Part shown: positions 33,211-41,843 of the stretch, in pieces | Layout of the letters: every line of letters begins with the position of its first letter | Position numbering within the stretch: position 1 is the first letter of the stretch | Origin: Yoonia sp. SS1-5 | GTDB taxonomy: Bacteria > Pseudomonadota > Alphaproteobacteria > Rhodobacterales > Rhodobacteraceae | DNA length: 64,000 nt | Assembly: GCF_038443705.2 (NCBI RefSeq) | Contig: NZ_CP151767.2 | Location: forward strand, 496,001-560,000 | Reading direction: 5' to 3' | The notes under the pieces: generated by a model | What the model saw: only the letters and a program-made list of their open reading frames with translations | What the model was told of the DNA's origin: nothing | The model's database searches: none | Program-made: the position numbers and the translations under genes

Positions 33211-34007
33211 AGAAAACCCCCTTTATCCTTGACCCCGGCGCGCGCCAGCCCGCGTCTGCGCAACATCTCCGCCGCAATCAGGACGGCCACGGATAAAAGC
33301 ACCAGGATCGTCCCAAGCGCCATCACCACCGGAAGCGAGGCGGGAAAGCGCAGCAACCCCCAGATATAGACCGGCATTGTCGGTTCCGCCGCCGACAGGA
33401 AGAAGGCGATGATGAACTCGTCCAGCGAAATCGTGAATGCTATCAACAGGCTTGCGATGATCCCGGGCATCACCAGTGGCAAGGTGACCCGCCAAAACGC
33501 GGAAAACCGGCTTTCGCCCAAATCCATCGCCGCCTCTTCCATGGCCGGGTCGAGGTTCTGGAATGCCCCATTCAGGATGGCGATGCTGAACGGGGTACAG
33601 ATCAGCACATGTGCGGCGATAATGGTCCAATGCGACAGGGGCAAATCAAGGATTTGCACGACCACCACAAGCAGTGACACAGCCACGATAATCTCGGGCA
33701 GGACAAGCGGCAGCATGATAAACCCCACGATCCCCGCCTTGAGGGGAAACCGATACATGGCCCCCGCACGCGCGGCACAGACGCCCAGAATGGTGGATAA
33801 CAGGGCCGTCACCACCGCGATAAACAGCGAATTCCGGGCCGCACTCAGCAGTGCCTTGTTGGTCCATAATTCGCCGAACCATTCGGTTGTAAACCCTGTC
33901 AGCGGAAAGGCGATGATTGTCGCATCATTGAACGCAAAGAGCGGCAGCAAGGCAATCGGCGCATAAAGAAAGATCAGATAGGCGATGGCATAGAGACGCA
34001 GGCTCAT
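33207..34007 (-). CDS. potC: ABC transporter permease, PotC type
   Basis: The product is 266 aa with six TM helices and the permease loop (MEEAAMDLGESRFSAFWR then VTLPLVMPGI). The ATG at 34007 overlaps the stop of the upstream permease (ATGA). The N-terminus (AIAYLIFLYAPIALLPLFAF) and the NRALLSAARNS-like segment match PotC/YdcV permeases. It forms the membrane channel with the PotB-like subunit. The substrate is inferred from the family as polyamine-like. Confidence 0.87.
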   Translation of the reverse strand: MSLRLYAIAYLIFLYAPIALLPLFAFNDATIIAFPLTGFTTEWFGELWTNKALLSAARNSLFIAVVTALLSTILGVCAARAGAMYRFPLKAGIVGFIMLPLVLPEIIVAVSLLVVVVQILDLPLSHWTIIAAHVLICTPFSIAILNGAFQNLDPAMEEAAMDLGESRFSAFWRVTLPLVMPGIIASLLIAFTISLDEFIIAFFLSAAEPTMPVYIWGLLRFPASLPVVMALGTILVLLSVAVLIAAEMLRRRGLARAGVKDKGGFL

Positions 34008-34876
34008 GTGCGGCCCCGCAACCAACGCCGGTTCAACAACACAAAGCCAAGGCTGATGGCCGAGACGCTAAGCATCGCGACAATCGCCAGTGCTGCCCCC
34101 AGTGGCGCGTTGTTCAGCGCCAGAAACTGAGTCTGGATCATATTGGCAATCAGCTTGCCGCCTGCCCCGCCCATCAGTTCCGGCGTCACGTAGTCGCCAA
34201 TTGTGGGGATAAAGACGATCAGCACCGCCGCCACCACACCGGGCATGGCAAGCGGCAGCGTGACCCGGAAAAACGTCATGACCCGGCCCTCGCCCAGATC
34301 ACGGGATGCCTCGATCAATGACCTGTCGATCTTTTCGAGCGCCACAAAGATCGGCAGAATTGCGAAGGGGGCGAAAGCATGCGCCAGCGTGATGATGACG
34401 GCGTTGACGTTGTAGAGGATGAAGGTCAGCGGCTCTTCGATAATGCCCAGATTGATCAGGCCGGTATTCACAACCCCGGAATAGCCAAGGATGACCTTCC
34501 ACAGGAAAACCCGGATCAGATAGGAGGTCCAGAACGGGATTGTGATCAGGAACAGCCAAAGCGATTTCCGGCTGGGCCGCACATGAAATGATACAAAATA
34601 AGCCACTGGAAATGCGAGCAAAACTGTCACCGCCGTCACACAGGCCGATACGAAAATCGACCTTTGCAGCAAAGCCCCGTAAATCGGTTTGTCGATGATC
34701 TCGCGGTAGTTATCCAGCGTGAAACTGGTATCGACCGTCATGAAATCCTGTGTCCAGAAACTGAACAGGACAATCGCCAGCAATGGAACAGCCAACAGCA
34801 AAACCGCATAGAGCGCCGGCGGACTGACCATCAGCAATCCGCGCCCTGTTTCGGTTGAGGTCAGTTTACGCCACAT
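34004..34876 (-). CDS. potB: ABC transporter permease, PotB type
   Basis: The product is 290 aa. The ATG at 34876 (MWRKLTSTETG) is chosen because the first TM helix follows at a normal distance; upstream in-frame codons would add an unlike tail. It has six TM helices and the loop LIEASRDLGEGRVMTFFRVT before LPLAMPGVVAAVL. It pairs with PotC. The first gene of this minus-strand operon lies just after the rpsI terminator, so the promoter must be in the 68 or so bases between. Confidence 0.86.
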   Translation of the reverse strand: MWRKLTSTETGRGLLMVSPPALYAVLLLAVPLLAIVLFSFWTQDFMTVDTSFTLDNYREIIDKPIYGALLQRSIFVSACVTAVTVLLAFPVAYFVSFHVRPSRKSLWLFLITIPFWTSYLIRVFLWKVILGYSGVVNTGLINLGIIEEPLTFILYNVNAVIITLAHAFAPFAILPIFVALEKIDRSLIEASRDLGEGRVMTFFRVTLPLAMPGVVAAVLIVFIPTIGDYVTPELMGGAGGKLIANMIQTQFLALNNAPLGAALAIVAMLSVSAISLGFVLLNRRWLRGRT

Positions 34877-34943
34877 CCCAACAATGTTTGTCGCAAGCAC
34901 CAAAAAGTGCAATGCCCAAATCGGTGGCCACCCATCCCAAAAC

Positions 34944-34973
34944 GAAAAAAGGCGGCCCCGATGGACCGCCTTT
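34944..34973 (-). terminator. Terminator of the rplM-rpsI operon
   Basis: In the minus-strand transcript AAAGGCGG and CCGCC frame a loop and are followed by TTTTTTCG, 20 or so bases after the rpsI stop. It separates the ribosomal operon from potB. Confidence 0.82.
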
Positions 34974-34994
34974 CTGTGATGATGTTTCGAGCGA

Positions 34995-35495
34995 TTAGCG
35001 CTTGGAGAACTGGAAGCTCTTACGGGCCTTGGCCTTACCGTATTTCTTCCGCTCGACCACACGGCTGTCGCGGGTCAGGAAGCCTGCGGCTTTCAGCGCC
35101 GGACGCAAGGATGGATCATAAAGCTGCAATGCCTTTGACACACCATGCTTGACCGCACCGGCCTGACCGGACAGGCCGCCGCCCTTGACTGTGGCAACCA
35201 CGTCAAACTGACCTGTGACGCCAGCAACCGAAAACGGCTGGGCCAGGATCATCTGCAGCACCGGACGTGCGAAATAGGTGTTCATTTCCTTGCCGTTCAC
35301 GGTGACCTTGCCAGAACCGGGCTTGATCCAGACGCGGGCAATCGCATCCTTCCGCTTGCCGGTTGCATAGGACCGGCCCAGTTCGTCACGAACGGGTTCA
35401 CGGGTGATCACTGGTTCCGCGACAGGTGCATCGACGGTTTCGACACCTTCGGCGACTTGGCCCAGCTCTTCGAGCGAGTTTACTTGATCGGCCAT
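34995..35495 (-). CDS. rpsI: 30S ribosomal protein S9
   Basis: The product is 166 aa, about 35 residues longer than enterobacterial S9, with an acidic N-terminal extension (about 1-40) of the kind common in alphaproteobacteria. The core starts at [19 protein letters not shown] and ends with the basic tail [17 protein letters not shown], whose terminal Lys-Arg contacts the P-site tRNA. It follows rplM with a one-base overlap. Confidence 0.97.
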   Translation of the reverse strand: MADQVNSLEELGQVAEGVETVDAPVAEPVITREPVRDELGRSYATGKRKDAIARVWIKPGSGKVTVNGKEMNTYFARPVLQMILAQPFSVAGVTGQFDVVATVKGGGLSGQAGAVKHGVSKALQLYDPSLRPALKAAGFLTRDSRVVERKKYGKAKARKSFQFSKR

Positions 35496-35956
35496 TATGC
35501 TGTCCTCGTGTTCTTTTTGTTCATGGAAGCAACATCCAGAACTTCGGGCTTCTGGGCGTCCATGCCATGTTCAGCGCCTGCAAATACGCGCAGGTTTGTC
35601 ATTTGCTTGCGGCTCAGCTTGCCGCCGGGCAGCATACGCTGAACGGCTTTCATCACAACGCGCTCTGGATGCGCACCTTCGAGGATCTCTGCCTTGGTCT
35701 TGGACTTGATCCCGCCGGGGTGGCCGGTGTGCCAGTAATATTTCTCATCACGCTTGTTGCCGGTCATCTGGATTTTTTCAGCGTTGATGACAATCACGTT
35801 GTCGCCCATATCCATGTGCGGCGTGAAAGAGGGCTTGTGCTTGCCGCGCAAGCGCATCGCGACGATCGACGCAAGACGGCCCAGAACAACGCCTTCAGCG
35901 TCGATCAGGATCCATTTCTTGTCGATATCCGCCGGGGTTGCGGTAAAGGTTTTCAT
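35495..35956 (-). CDS. rplM: 50S ribosomal protein L13
   Basis: The product is 153 aa, normal for L13. Recognisable segments are [52 protein letters not shown] and [19 protein letters not shown]. It is the first gene of the rplM-rpsI operon, with the promoter within 35957-36102. Confidence 0.97.
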   Translation of the reverse strand: MKTFTATPADIDKKWILIDAEGVVLGRLASIVAMRLRGKHKPSFTPHMDMGDNVIVINAEKIQMTGNKRDEKYYWHTGHPGGIKSKTKAEILEGAHPERVVMKAVQRMLPGGKLSRKQMTNLRVFAGAEHGMDAQKPEVLDVASMNKKNTRTA

Positions 35957-36102
35957 ATCTCACCAATATCGTTGGGGTGGCACGGGGCCACAGTCATTCG
36001 GATTGGGGCGGTATAAAGGACCTGCATGCGCAGTCAAGCGCCGTGCGTCCTGATTAAATAAGCAAAAACAACGTGTTGAAAATTAGGTATCATTTTACCC
36101 CA

Positions 36103-37503
36103 TCAACTTTCCATGCGCACATCCGGATTCGCCAACAAGTCATTCATAACCCCAAGTGCTGCTAAATACTGCGGCTCTGATCCGCATGTTGTCACGGCCA
36201 GCCGGACAGCATTGGGCGCACTTGCATTGGCAAGGGCAAACTCATCCGCCGGACGCACACTGATCCCTGCCCGCTCGCAGGCCAGGGCAAAGCTTGATGC
36301 GCGCCATCCCTGCGGCAATTTCAGCCATAGAAATGGCACATCTTCACGCCAGCGCAGGTCCCATCCCCCTAATCGGTTCACCCCAAGGCGGACCCGCTGC
36401 GCGGTATGTGCAATCACCTGATCGCGGACCCGGGCCGCATCCCCGCGTGTTACAAGATCGGTTACGACATCTAGCATTGGCTGCGCCACCCCGTGAAACG
36501 AGCTTTGCGCAACTTGCTGCAATGCCTTGTGCCGTCCCATCGGCGCAACCGCATAGCCAAACCGCAGCGCCCCGCTGACCGATTTGGTCAAGGATGATAT
36601 GAAATACGATTGCTTCGGCAAAATCGCGCGATAGGCCGGCACTACCGTTGGCGCGATGGAATGGCAGTCATCTTCGATGATCGTCAGGCCAAACCGCTCT
36701 GCCAGCGCGGCGATTTCCTTTTTGCGCGCATAGCTTGTCTTGGTGGTTGTCGGGCTGTGTACTTCTGCCGCCGTCAATAACACCTGCCCCCCGTGGGTGC
36801 GATAGGTTTCCGCCAAGGCCGCCGGGATGATGCCGTCGTCATCCATTTCCACGCCGATCACCTCTGCGCGCAACAAGCGCGCGGCGTGCCGGACACCAGG
36901 ATAGGCCAGTTCTTCCGTCAGAATGACCGGGTGCGCGCCGTGCAATTCCGCCTGCAATGCAAGGATCACGCAGTTCTGCGCGCCATTGCCAAGCACAACA
37001 TGGTCAGCATCCAGGCGCCCGACGCGCCCGGCCCCGATCCAATCGACGATAGCCGCGCGTGCCTCGAAATCCGTTTGGGGGGTTGGGTAATTGATGTGCC
37101 GCCGCCGGTGCGATTGCCCCAGCCGGATCAGGGCGTCGTCAATCAACAACCCCTGGCCCACATCGGGCACACGGCTGCTGCGAAATTCTGCTGTGTCTTC
37201 GTCAACCTCGTGAATCAAGGCCGGCACAATGGCGTGTGCATTGCGGCTTTGGCCAGCCACAAAGGTGCCGCGACCCACCTCGGCCACCAGCCGCCCTTCA
37301 TCGGTCAGCAGGCTATAGGCGCGCGCCACCGTGCCCGGGGTCACCCCCACACGGTAAGCCAGGTCACGCACCGGCGGCAGTTTTGCCCCGGCGACAAGCG
37401 CGCCAGACCCGATCCCGTCGCGAATGGCTTGTGCAAGCGCCTTATACTTCGATTTCCCTGCACCCGTCAGGCTTGGTTGCCAAATTGTATCCGGTACAAT
37501 CAA
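36103..37503 (-). CDS. MocR-type regulator (GntR winged helix fused to aminotransferase-like domain)
   Basis: The product is 466 aa. The N-terminal GntR winged helix (about 15-80) reads KYKALAQAIRDGIGSGAL then LPPVRDLAYRVGVTPGTVA. The C-terminal fold-type-I domain (about 110-460) has the PLP-lysine region SLTKSVSGALRFGYAVAP and TIIEDDCHS. MocR proteins bind PLP as effector and often control PLP or amino-acid metabolism. The only upstream start is a TTG at 37503 without a clear Shine-Dalgarno; no ATG occurs before the middle of the protein. It is divergent from a DUF1127 gene, with inverted repeats between them. Confidence 0.88.
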   Translation of the reverse strand: MIVPDTIWQPSLTGAGKSKYKALAQAIRDGIGSGALVAGAKLPPVRDLAYRVGVTPGTVARAYSLLTDEGRLVAEVGRGTFVAGQSRNAHAIVPALIHEVDEDTAEFRSSRVPDVGQGLLIDDALIRLGQSHRRRHINYPTPQTDFEARAAIVDWIGAGRVGRLDADHVVLGNGAQNCVILALQAELHGAHPVILTEELAYPGVRHAARLLRAEVIGVEMDDDGIIPAALAETYRTHGGQVLLTAAEVHSPTTTKTSYARKKEIAALAERFGLTIIEDDCHSIAPTVVPAYRAILPKQSYFISSLTKSVSGALRFGYAVAPMGRHKALQQVAQSSFHGVAQPMLDVVTDLVTRGDAARVRDQVIAHTAQRVRLGVNRLGGWDLRWREDVPFLWLKLPQGWRASSFALACERAGISVRPADEFALANASAPNAVRLAVTTCGSEPQYLAALGVMNDLLANPDVRMES

Positions 37504-37574
37504 TTTATAGACCCGTAATTGTTCATATTGTACCGTGAAATTGTAGCATTCCGCTACATTGTGTCAATACAATT
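37492..37574. promoter_or_regulatory. Dense inverted repeats between mocR and the DUF1127 gene
   Basis: CGGTACAAT (37492-37500) and ATTGTACCG (37527-37535) form a 9-bp inverted repeat spaced by 26 bases; the first arm abuts the mocR start codon. TGTAGC (37542-37547) and GCTACA (37553-37558) form another, and ATTGT/ACAAT (37558 to about 37573) a third. TTGTA/TACAA half-sites recur. They look like operators of the MocR regulator controlling both genes. Confidence 0.5.
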
Positions 37575-37588
37575 GAAGGAATAGACCC

Positions 37589-37816
37589 ATGTCACACGCG
37601 CTGAGAACTGCGCAGATCGTCGCATTGAATGAATACGCTCCGCTGCCTCTGGTCGCTGATCTTGCGGTTCGTTTTGCGGTGGTCGTGACCAAATGGGACC
37701 GATTGCGCAAAACCCGCAAGCAATTGCGCGGACTGGACAAGCATTTGCTGCGCGATATTGGCCTGGATGCCTTCACCGCCCAGGCGGAAGCATCCAAGCC
37801 TTTCTGGCAGGACTGA
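37589..37816 (+). CDS. DUF1127 (YjiS-like) small protein
   Basis: The product is 75 aa. AAGGA precedes the ATG by about 9 bases. The C-terminal part (KTRKQLRGLDKHLLRDIGL then DAFTAQAEA) is the DUF1127 signature of an Arg-rich helix followed by L-x-D-I-G-L. Small DUF1127 proteins have been linked to RNA turnover and to phosphate or carbon adaptation in alphaproteobacteria. A strong terminator follows, so this is a single-gene transcript. Confidence 0.88.
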   Translation: MSHALRTAQIVALNEYAPLPLVADLAVRFAVVVTKWDRLRKTRKQLRGLDKHLLRDIGLDAFTAQAEASKPFWQD

Positions 37817-37837
37817 CATCCTGCATCTTCCGAAACT

Positions 37838-37864
37838 GGGCCGGATCTGATCCGGCCCTTTTTT
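37838..37864 (+). terminator. Strong terminator between the DUF1127 and thioesterase genes
   Basis: GGGCCGGAT pairs with ATCCGGCCC around a three-base loop and is followed by TTTTTT. It ends the DUF1127 transcript. On the opposite strand it lies just past the thioesterase stop and may serve both directions. Confidence 0.88.
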
Positions 37865-38282
37865 ATCGTGGCGGGATCGAATAGGTCAGGGAGGCCCGCG
37901 CGACAGGCTCTGCAAGTCCTTCGGAATAAAGCAGCGCATCGCCAACTGCCAGAACACGCCCCAGTTTCAGCAGACGCGCCGTGCAAAGCATGTCTACCCC
38001 GGCGGCGGGCTTGCGCATGAAATCAATGGCACAATTTGTGGTCACTGCCAGTGCGACCGGACCAATCCGGGCCAGAATAGCCAGATACATGCCGATATCC
38101 GCCAATGCGAACATTGACGGGCCGGATACAGTGCCGCCAGGGCGCAAGTGCCGCTCTGCCACGTGCAATCTGATGACCACCCCTGTTTCGGTCAGTTCCT
38201 CAACCCGAAAGTCATCACCCATTTGCGGAAAATGGGTCGCGACAAACCGCTCCAGTGCCGGAATATCCATCTGCAGTTCCAT
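37863..38282 (-). CDS. PaaI-type hotdog thioesterase
   Basis: The product is 139 aa, a single hotdog fold. The start is the ATG at 38282 with a GGGGGA site. The characteristic middle helix (PGGTVSGPSMFALADIGMYLA) and strands VALAVTTNCAIDFMRKPA and ALLYSEGLAEPVARASLTYS match PaaI/YbgC-like acyl-CoA thioesterases. The usual catalytic Asp/Glu of the helix appears as the Asp in LADIG. It is divergent from the ECHDC3-like gene, 51 bases apart, suggesting joint roles in acyl-CoA metabolism. Confidence 0.85.
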   Translation of the reverse strand: MELQMDIPALERFVATHFPQMGDDFRVEELTETGVVIRLHVAERHLRPGGTVSGPSMFALADIGMYLAILARIGPVALAVTTNCAIDFMRKPAAGVDMLCTARLLKLGRVLAVGDALLYSEGLAEPVARASLTYSIPPR

Positions 38283-38333
38283 CTTGTCCCCCGCTGCATT
38301 ACCGTGGCGCCAGACCAGCATGGGAGGCGGCCA

Positions 38334-39116
38334 ATGACAATCCTGCACCGCAATGACGCGGCGTCTGTTGCAACACTGACAATGGATGCGCCTGAACGGC
38401 TGAACGCATTATCCGATGACATGCTGGCGGCCCTGACATCCGCATTTGACGATATCGCCGCGGATGCAAGCGTGCGCGCCGTGATCCTGCGCGGGACAGG
38501 CAAGGCCTTTTGCGCAGGCCATGACCTAAAGGAAATGCAGGCGGGGCGACAGGCGCCGGATGGCGGCGCAGCCTATTTCAAGGACCTTTTTGATCGCTGC
38601 GCCACCATGATGCAGCGCATCCAATCCATGCCCCAGCCCGTGATCGCTCAGGTCCACGGGATCGCAACCGCCGCCGGCTGTCAGCTTGTCGCCACCTGCG
38701 ATATGGCTATCGCCGCGGATGACACACGTTTCGGGGTCAATGGGGTCAATATCGGCCTGTTCTGTTCCACGCCCATGGTGGCGCTGACGCGCAATATCGG
38801 ACGCAAGGCCGCGTTCGAGATGCTGACGACAGGCCGATTTGTGGACGCGCGCGAGGCGCAGGACCTGGGGTTGATCAATCGCGCCGTGCATGCCGACGCG
38901 TTGGAACGTGAAACAAGCGAACTGGCCCAATCCATCGCAAAAAAGCTGCCTGCCGCGGTGAAAATCGGCAAGCAGGCCTTTTATGCCCAGGCGCAGATGT
39001 CAACGGCCGAGGCTTATGCCTATGCCGGTGACGTCATGGTCCAGAACATGTTGATTGCGGATACCGATGAGGGGATCAACGCGTTTCTGGGCAAGCGCCC
39101 GCCAAACTGGTCGTAA
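38334..39116 (+). CDS. Enoyl-CoA hydratase/isomerase family, ECHDC3-like
   Basis: The product is 260 aa. GGGAGG lies before the ATG at 38334. The crotonase fold is clear: LTMDAPERLNALSDDM, RGTGKAFCAGHDLKEMQ and GIATAAGCQLVATCDMAIA. At the two positions where enoyl-CoA hydratases have catalytic Glu, this protein has Gln (AGCQL) and Val (FGVNGVN). The NIGLFCSTPMVALTRNIGRK segment matches ECHDC3-like proteins. It should bind acyl-CoA, but classical hydratase activity is doubtful. Confidence 0.88.
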   Translation: MTILHRNDAASVATLTMDAPERLNALSDDMLAALTSAFDDIAADASVRAVILRGTGKAFCAGHDLKEMQAGRQAPDGGAAYFKDLFDRCATMMQRIQSMPQPVIAQVHGIATAAGCQLVATCDMAIAADDTRFGVNGVNIGLFCSTPMVALTRNIGRKAAFEMLTTGRFVDAREAQDLGLINRAVHADALERETSELAQSIAKKLPAAVKIGKQAFYAQAQMSTAEAYAYAGDVMVQNMLIADTDEGINAFLGKRPPNWS

Positions 39117-39118
39117 AG

Positions 39119-40588
39119 CTACAGATCGTAGATTTCGCCGAATTTCGCCTCGAGATAGTCAAGGATCGGCGCTTCGCTTGGGTCCATCCCGGCGGCATGT
39201 TTGATCGTGTCCGTGGGGCTGCGTAACCCGCCATGCTGTTGCAGGTTCGCCCGCAGCCACGTGGTGGCGCGTGACGTGTCGCCCTGCGACAGATCCGCAT
39301 CCAGATCGGGGACGGCGGCCCGCAGCGCCTGATGCAGACACCCAGCATAGACATTACCCAATGTGTAGGTCGGAAAATACCCAAACAGGCCTTCGGACCA
39401 ATGCACATCCTGCAACACACCGTTGGACGGTTTATCGACCGCAAAGCCGAAATCCGCCGCAAACCGGTCATTCCAGGCAGCTTCGAGATCATTCACCGCC
39501 AGATCGCCCGACATCAACGCCCGCTCCAGATCAAAGCGCAGCAGCACATGCAGGTTATATTGCACCTCATCCGCCTCGGTGCGGATAAACCCGTCGCTGA
39601 CACGGTTGACGGTCGCGTAAAAGGCATCTTCATCCGGGATGCCAAAATCACCAAACGTGTCGCGCATCTGACCGAACAGCCAGCCCGTAAAGGCCCGGCT
39701 ACGGCCCAGCTGGTTTTCGTAAATCCGGCTTTGGCTTTCATGAACGCCCATCGACACCCCGCGCCCCAACGGGGTTAACAGATAGGCATCATCAATTCCC
39801 TGCTCATAGGCCGCATGTCCGACCTCGTGAATGGTCGAATAAAAGCAGTTGAATGGATCGCGTGGACTGGTGCGGGTGGTAATCCGGACATCCAGGCCAG
39901 ACCCTGACGAAAACGGGTGTACGGCCTTGTCAATCCGGCCGTTTGCGATGTCGTAGCCAAAGGCAAGGGCAAGCTTGCTGGACAATGCCAGTTGACCATC
40001 CTCGTCGAAGACCTGATCCAGTTGCACAGGTGCGGGTTTGTCCAGAATAGCCGCACGCAAAGCCACAAGGCGCGGCCGCAGCGCGTCAAACATCGCGGCC
40101 AGATCGGCACCTGTTGCGCCCGGTTCGTAGTCATCCAAAAGCGCATCATAGGGATCCGCATCGCCAGCAACAGCCGCCGCTTCCTGCTTGCGCAGGTCCA
40201 CCACCTTTTGCAGCATTGGCAGGAAGGCTGCGACATCTTCATCCCCGCGGGCCTGCGCCCAGACCCGATGCGCAAGCGAGGTTGTCTTTGCCAGTTCCGC
40301 CGCCAAATCGGCGGGGACCTTCGCGGTCCGTTCAAAACTGCGTTTGACGTGGCGCAGATTGGCCTTGGCAACCGGGTCCGGTGCCTCTGCCAGCTCAAGC
40401 CACGCGCCGATGCGTGGATCAATCCGGCGGGCATGCAGGACCTGGGCCATTGCCGCATGCTCTTCCGCGCGCTGCGGGGTCGCACCTTGCGGCATCATGG
40501 TTTCCTGATCCCAGCCCAGGCGCCCCGCGACTTGCGCCAGGGCTTCAGTCTGGCGCTGAAAGGTCATCAGCTCGTCATATGCGGTCAT
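39119..40588 (-). CDS. Carboxypeptidase Taq-type metallopeptidase (family M32)
   Basis: The product is 489 aa, normal for M32. The ATG at 40588 overlaps the ctaA stop (ATGA). The zinc site HEVGH is at about residue 252 in STIHEVGHAAYEQG, and the family-specific GVHESQSRIYENQLGRS follows. The N-terminal LGWDQETMMPQGATPQRAE is also an M32 hallmark. It removes C-terminal residues from peptides in the cytoplasm. Its coupling to heme A synthase is probably historical. Confidence 0.94.
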   Translation of the reverse strand: MTAYDELMTFQRQTEALAQVAGRLGWDQETMMPQGATPQRAEEHAAMAQVLHARRIDPRIGAWLELAEAPDPVAKANLRHVKRSFERTAKVPADLAAELAKTTSLAHRVWAQARGDEDVAAFLPMLQKVVDLRKQEAAAVAGDADPYDALLDDYEPGATGADLAAMFDALRPRLVALRAAILDKPAPVQLDQVFDEDGQLALSSKLALAFGYDIANGRIDKAVHPFSSGSGLDVRITTRTSPRDPFNCFYSTIHEVGHAAYEQGIDDAYLLTPLGRGVSMGVHESQSRIYENQLGRSRAFTGWLFGQMRDTFGDFGIPDEDAFYATVNRVSDGFIRTEADEVQYNLHVLLRFDLERALMSGDLAVNDLEAAWNDRFAADFGFAVDKPSNGVLQDVHWSEGLFGYFPTYTLGNVYAGCLHQALRAAVPDLDADLSQGDTSRATTWLRANLQQHGGLRSPTDTIKHAAGMDPSEAPILDYLEAKFGEIYDL

Positions 40589-41727
40589 GCGCGTGTGCCT
40601 CGAATGGTCTGTGTCAGCGGGTATTGGGCCAGGAAACGGCCACGAATGATCAGCGCCCATAGCGCAACAGCACCCAATTGATGGACGATCGCAATCTGCC
40701 ACGGGGCGGAATAGATGACCGTGACGATCCCCAGCACCACCTGCAGCAGCATCACCGCCATGATCAGATTGAATGCAAACCGGGTCTGGTCGTTGGCCGA
40801 TTTCCGGGCCCGGAACCAGACAATCAGCCCCAGCAGGAACAGGGCATAGCCCAGCATCCGGTGCATGAATTGAACAAGCCCTGCATCCTCGAAGAAGTTG
40901 CGCCAGAGGGGAACCAGATCAAAAGGCTGCGGTGGCAGAAAGCCACCCGCCATCAGCGGCCAGTCCGGATAGGCGCGGCCCGCATCAATGCCTGCCACCA
41001 GCGCGCCCGCAACAATCTGCAAAAAAGCAAGCGCCATCAGCGCCCCGGCCCAGCGGGCAAGTGCGCGGTCCCCATTGCGGCGGGCCTGCAGCAAATCCGC
41101 CTGGCTGCGGGCCAGCCGGTAAATATACCAGGCAATGAACCCGAAGATGACAAAGGCCAGCCCCAGATGAATGGCAAGCCGGTAAGAGGCAACATCCAGC
41201 ATCCCCTCTTGCAGGCCGGATGACACCATCCACCAGCCTATGGTCCCCTGCACCCCCCCCAGCACGCCGATGAAAAACAACCGGGGCGTCCAACCCGTGG
41301 GGATTTTTCGGGCCACAAGGAAGCCCACAAAGCCAAGCGCCCAAACCAGGCCGATGACACGGCCCAATTGCCGGTGACCCCATTCCCAATAGTAAATCAC
41401 CTTGAATTCAGCCAGGGTCATGCCCTTGTTTTGTAACTGATATTCAGGGATCGCGCGGTATTTTTCGAATTCCTCTTCCCAGACGGTCTCTGACATGGGT
41501 GGGACAGCGCCTGTGACGGGCTTCCACTCGGTAATCGACAGACCGCTATCGGTCAGGCGGGTCAGACCACCAACGGCAATCATCAGCACGACAAGCGCGA
41601 ACAAAACCATCAGCCACAGCCGAATAGCCCCGCGGGCGCCCTGCCCGGCGCGGTCGATACCGCCGGGCGTGGCTGCCTGTTTTGGGGCGGCACCGACCTC
41701 TTCAAAAATGCTGCGCTTTGTTGCCAT
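40585..41727 (-). CDS. ctaA: Heme A synthase (COX15/CtaA)
   Basis: The product is 380 aa with eight TM helices. The ATG at 41727 (MATKRSIF) has GGAGG five or six bases before it. Heme-ligand histidines sit in YWEWGHRQLGRVIGL, YRLAIHLGLAF, QFMHRMLGYALF and IAIVHQLGAVALW. Start-of-family motifs VGGLTRLTDSGLSITEWKPV and AGIDAGRAYPDWPLM are present. It oxidises the methyl group of heme O to make heme A for aa3-type cytochrome oxidase. It is co-translated with the M32 peptidase. Confidence 0.95.
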   Translation of the reverse strand: MATKRSIFEEVGAAPKQAATPGGIDRAGQGARGAIRLWLMVLFALVVLMIAVGGLTRLTDSGLSITEWKPVTGAVPPMSETVWEEEFEKYRAIPEYQLQNKGMTLAEFKVIYYWEWGHRQLGRVIGLVWALGFVGFLVARKIPTGWTPRLFFIGVLGGVQGTIGWWMVSSGLQEGMLDVASYRLAIHLGLAFVIFGFIAWYIYRLARSQADLLQARRNGDRALARWAGALMALAFLQIVAGALVAGIDAGRAYPDWPLMAGGFLPPQPFDLVPLWRNFFEDAGLVQFMHRMLGYALFLLGLIVWFRARKSANDQTRFAFNLIMAVMLLQVVLGIVTVIYSAPWQIAIVHQLGAVALWALIIRGRFLAQYPLTQTIRGTRA

Positions 41728-41825
41728 CTCGGCCTCCATATCGTCGCAGGGAAACTAGGGCGCGGCGTCAATGCCTGCAAGCGGCAGTGTGACGCGGACA
41801 TACCCAAAGGGCGGTCAGGTCGTAG

Positions 41826-41843
41826 GATGGATCTTGATCCATC
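41826..41843. promoter_or_regulatory. Perfect 18-bp palindrome after trmJ
   Basis: GATGGATC and GATCCATC flank a two-base centre, immediately next to the trmJ stop and 99 bases before ctaA. There is no T run, so it may be an operator for ctaA rather than a terminator. Confidence 0.35.

Noticed and set aside
39775..40485. 236-codon open frame inside the M32 gene
   Set aside because: It is a frame shadow of a well-conserved metallopeptidase and shows no protein-like pattern.
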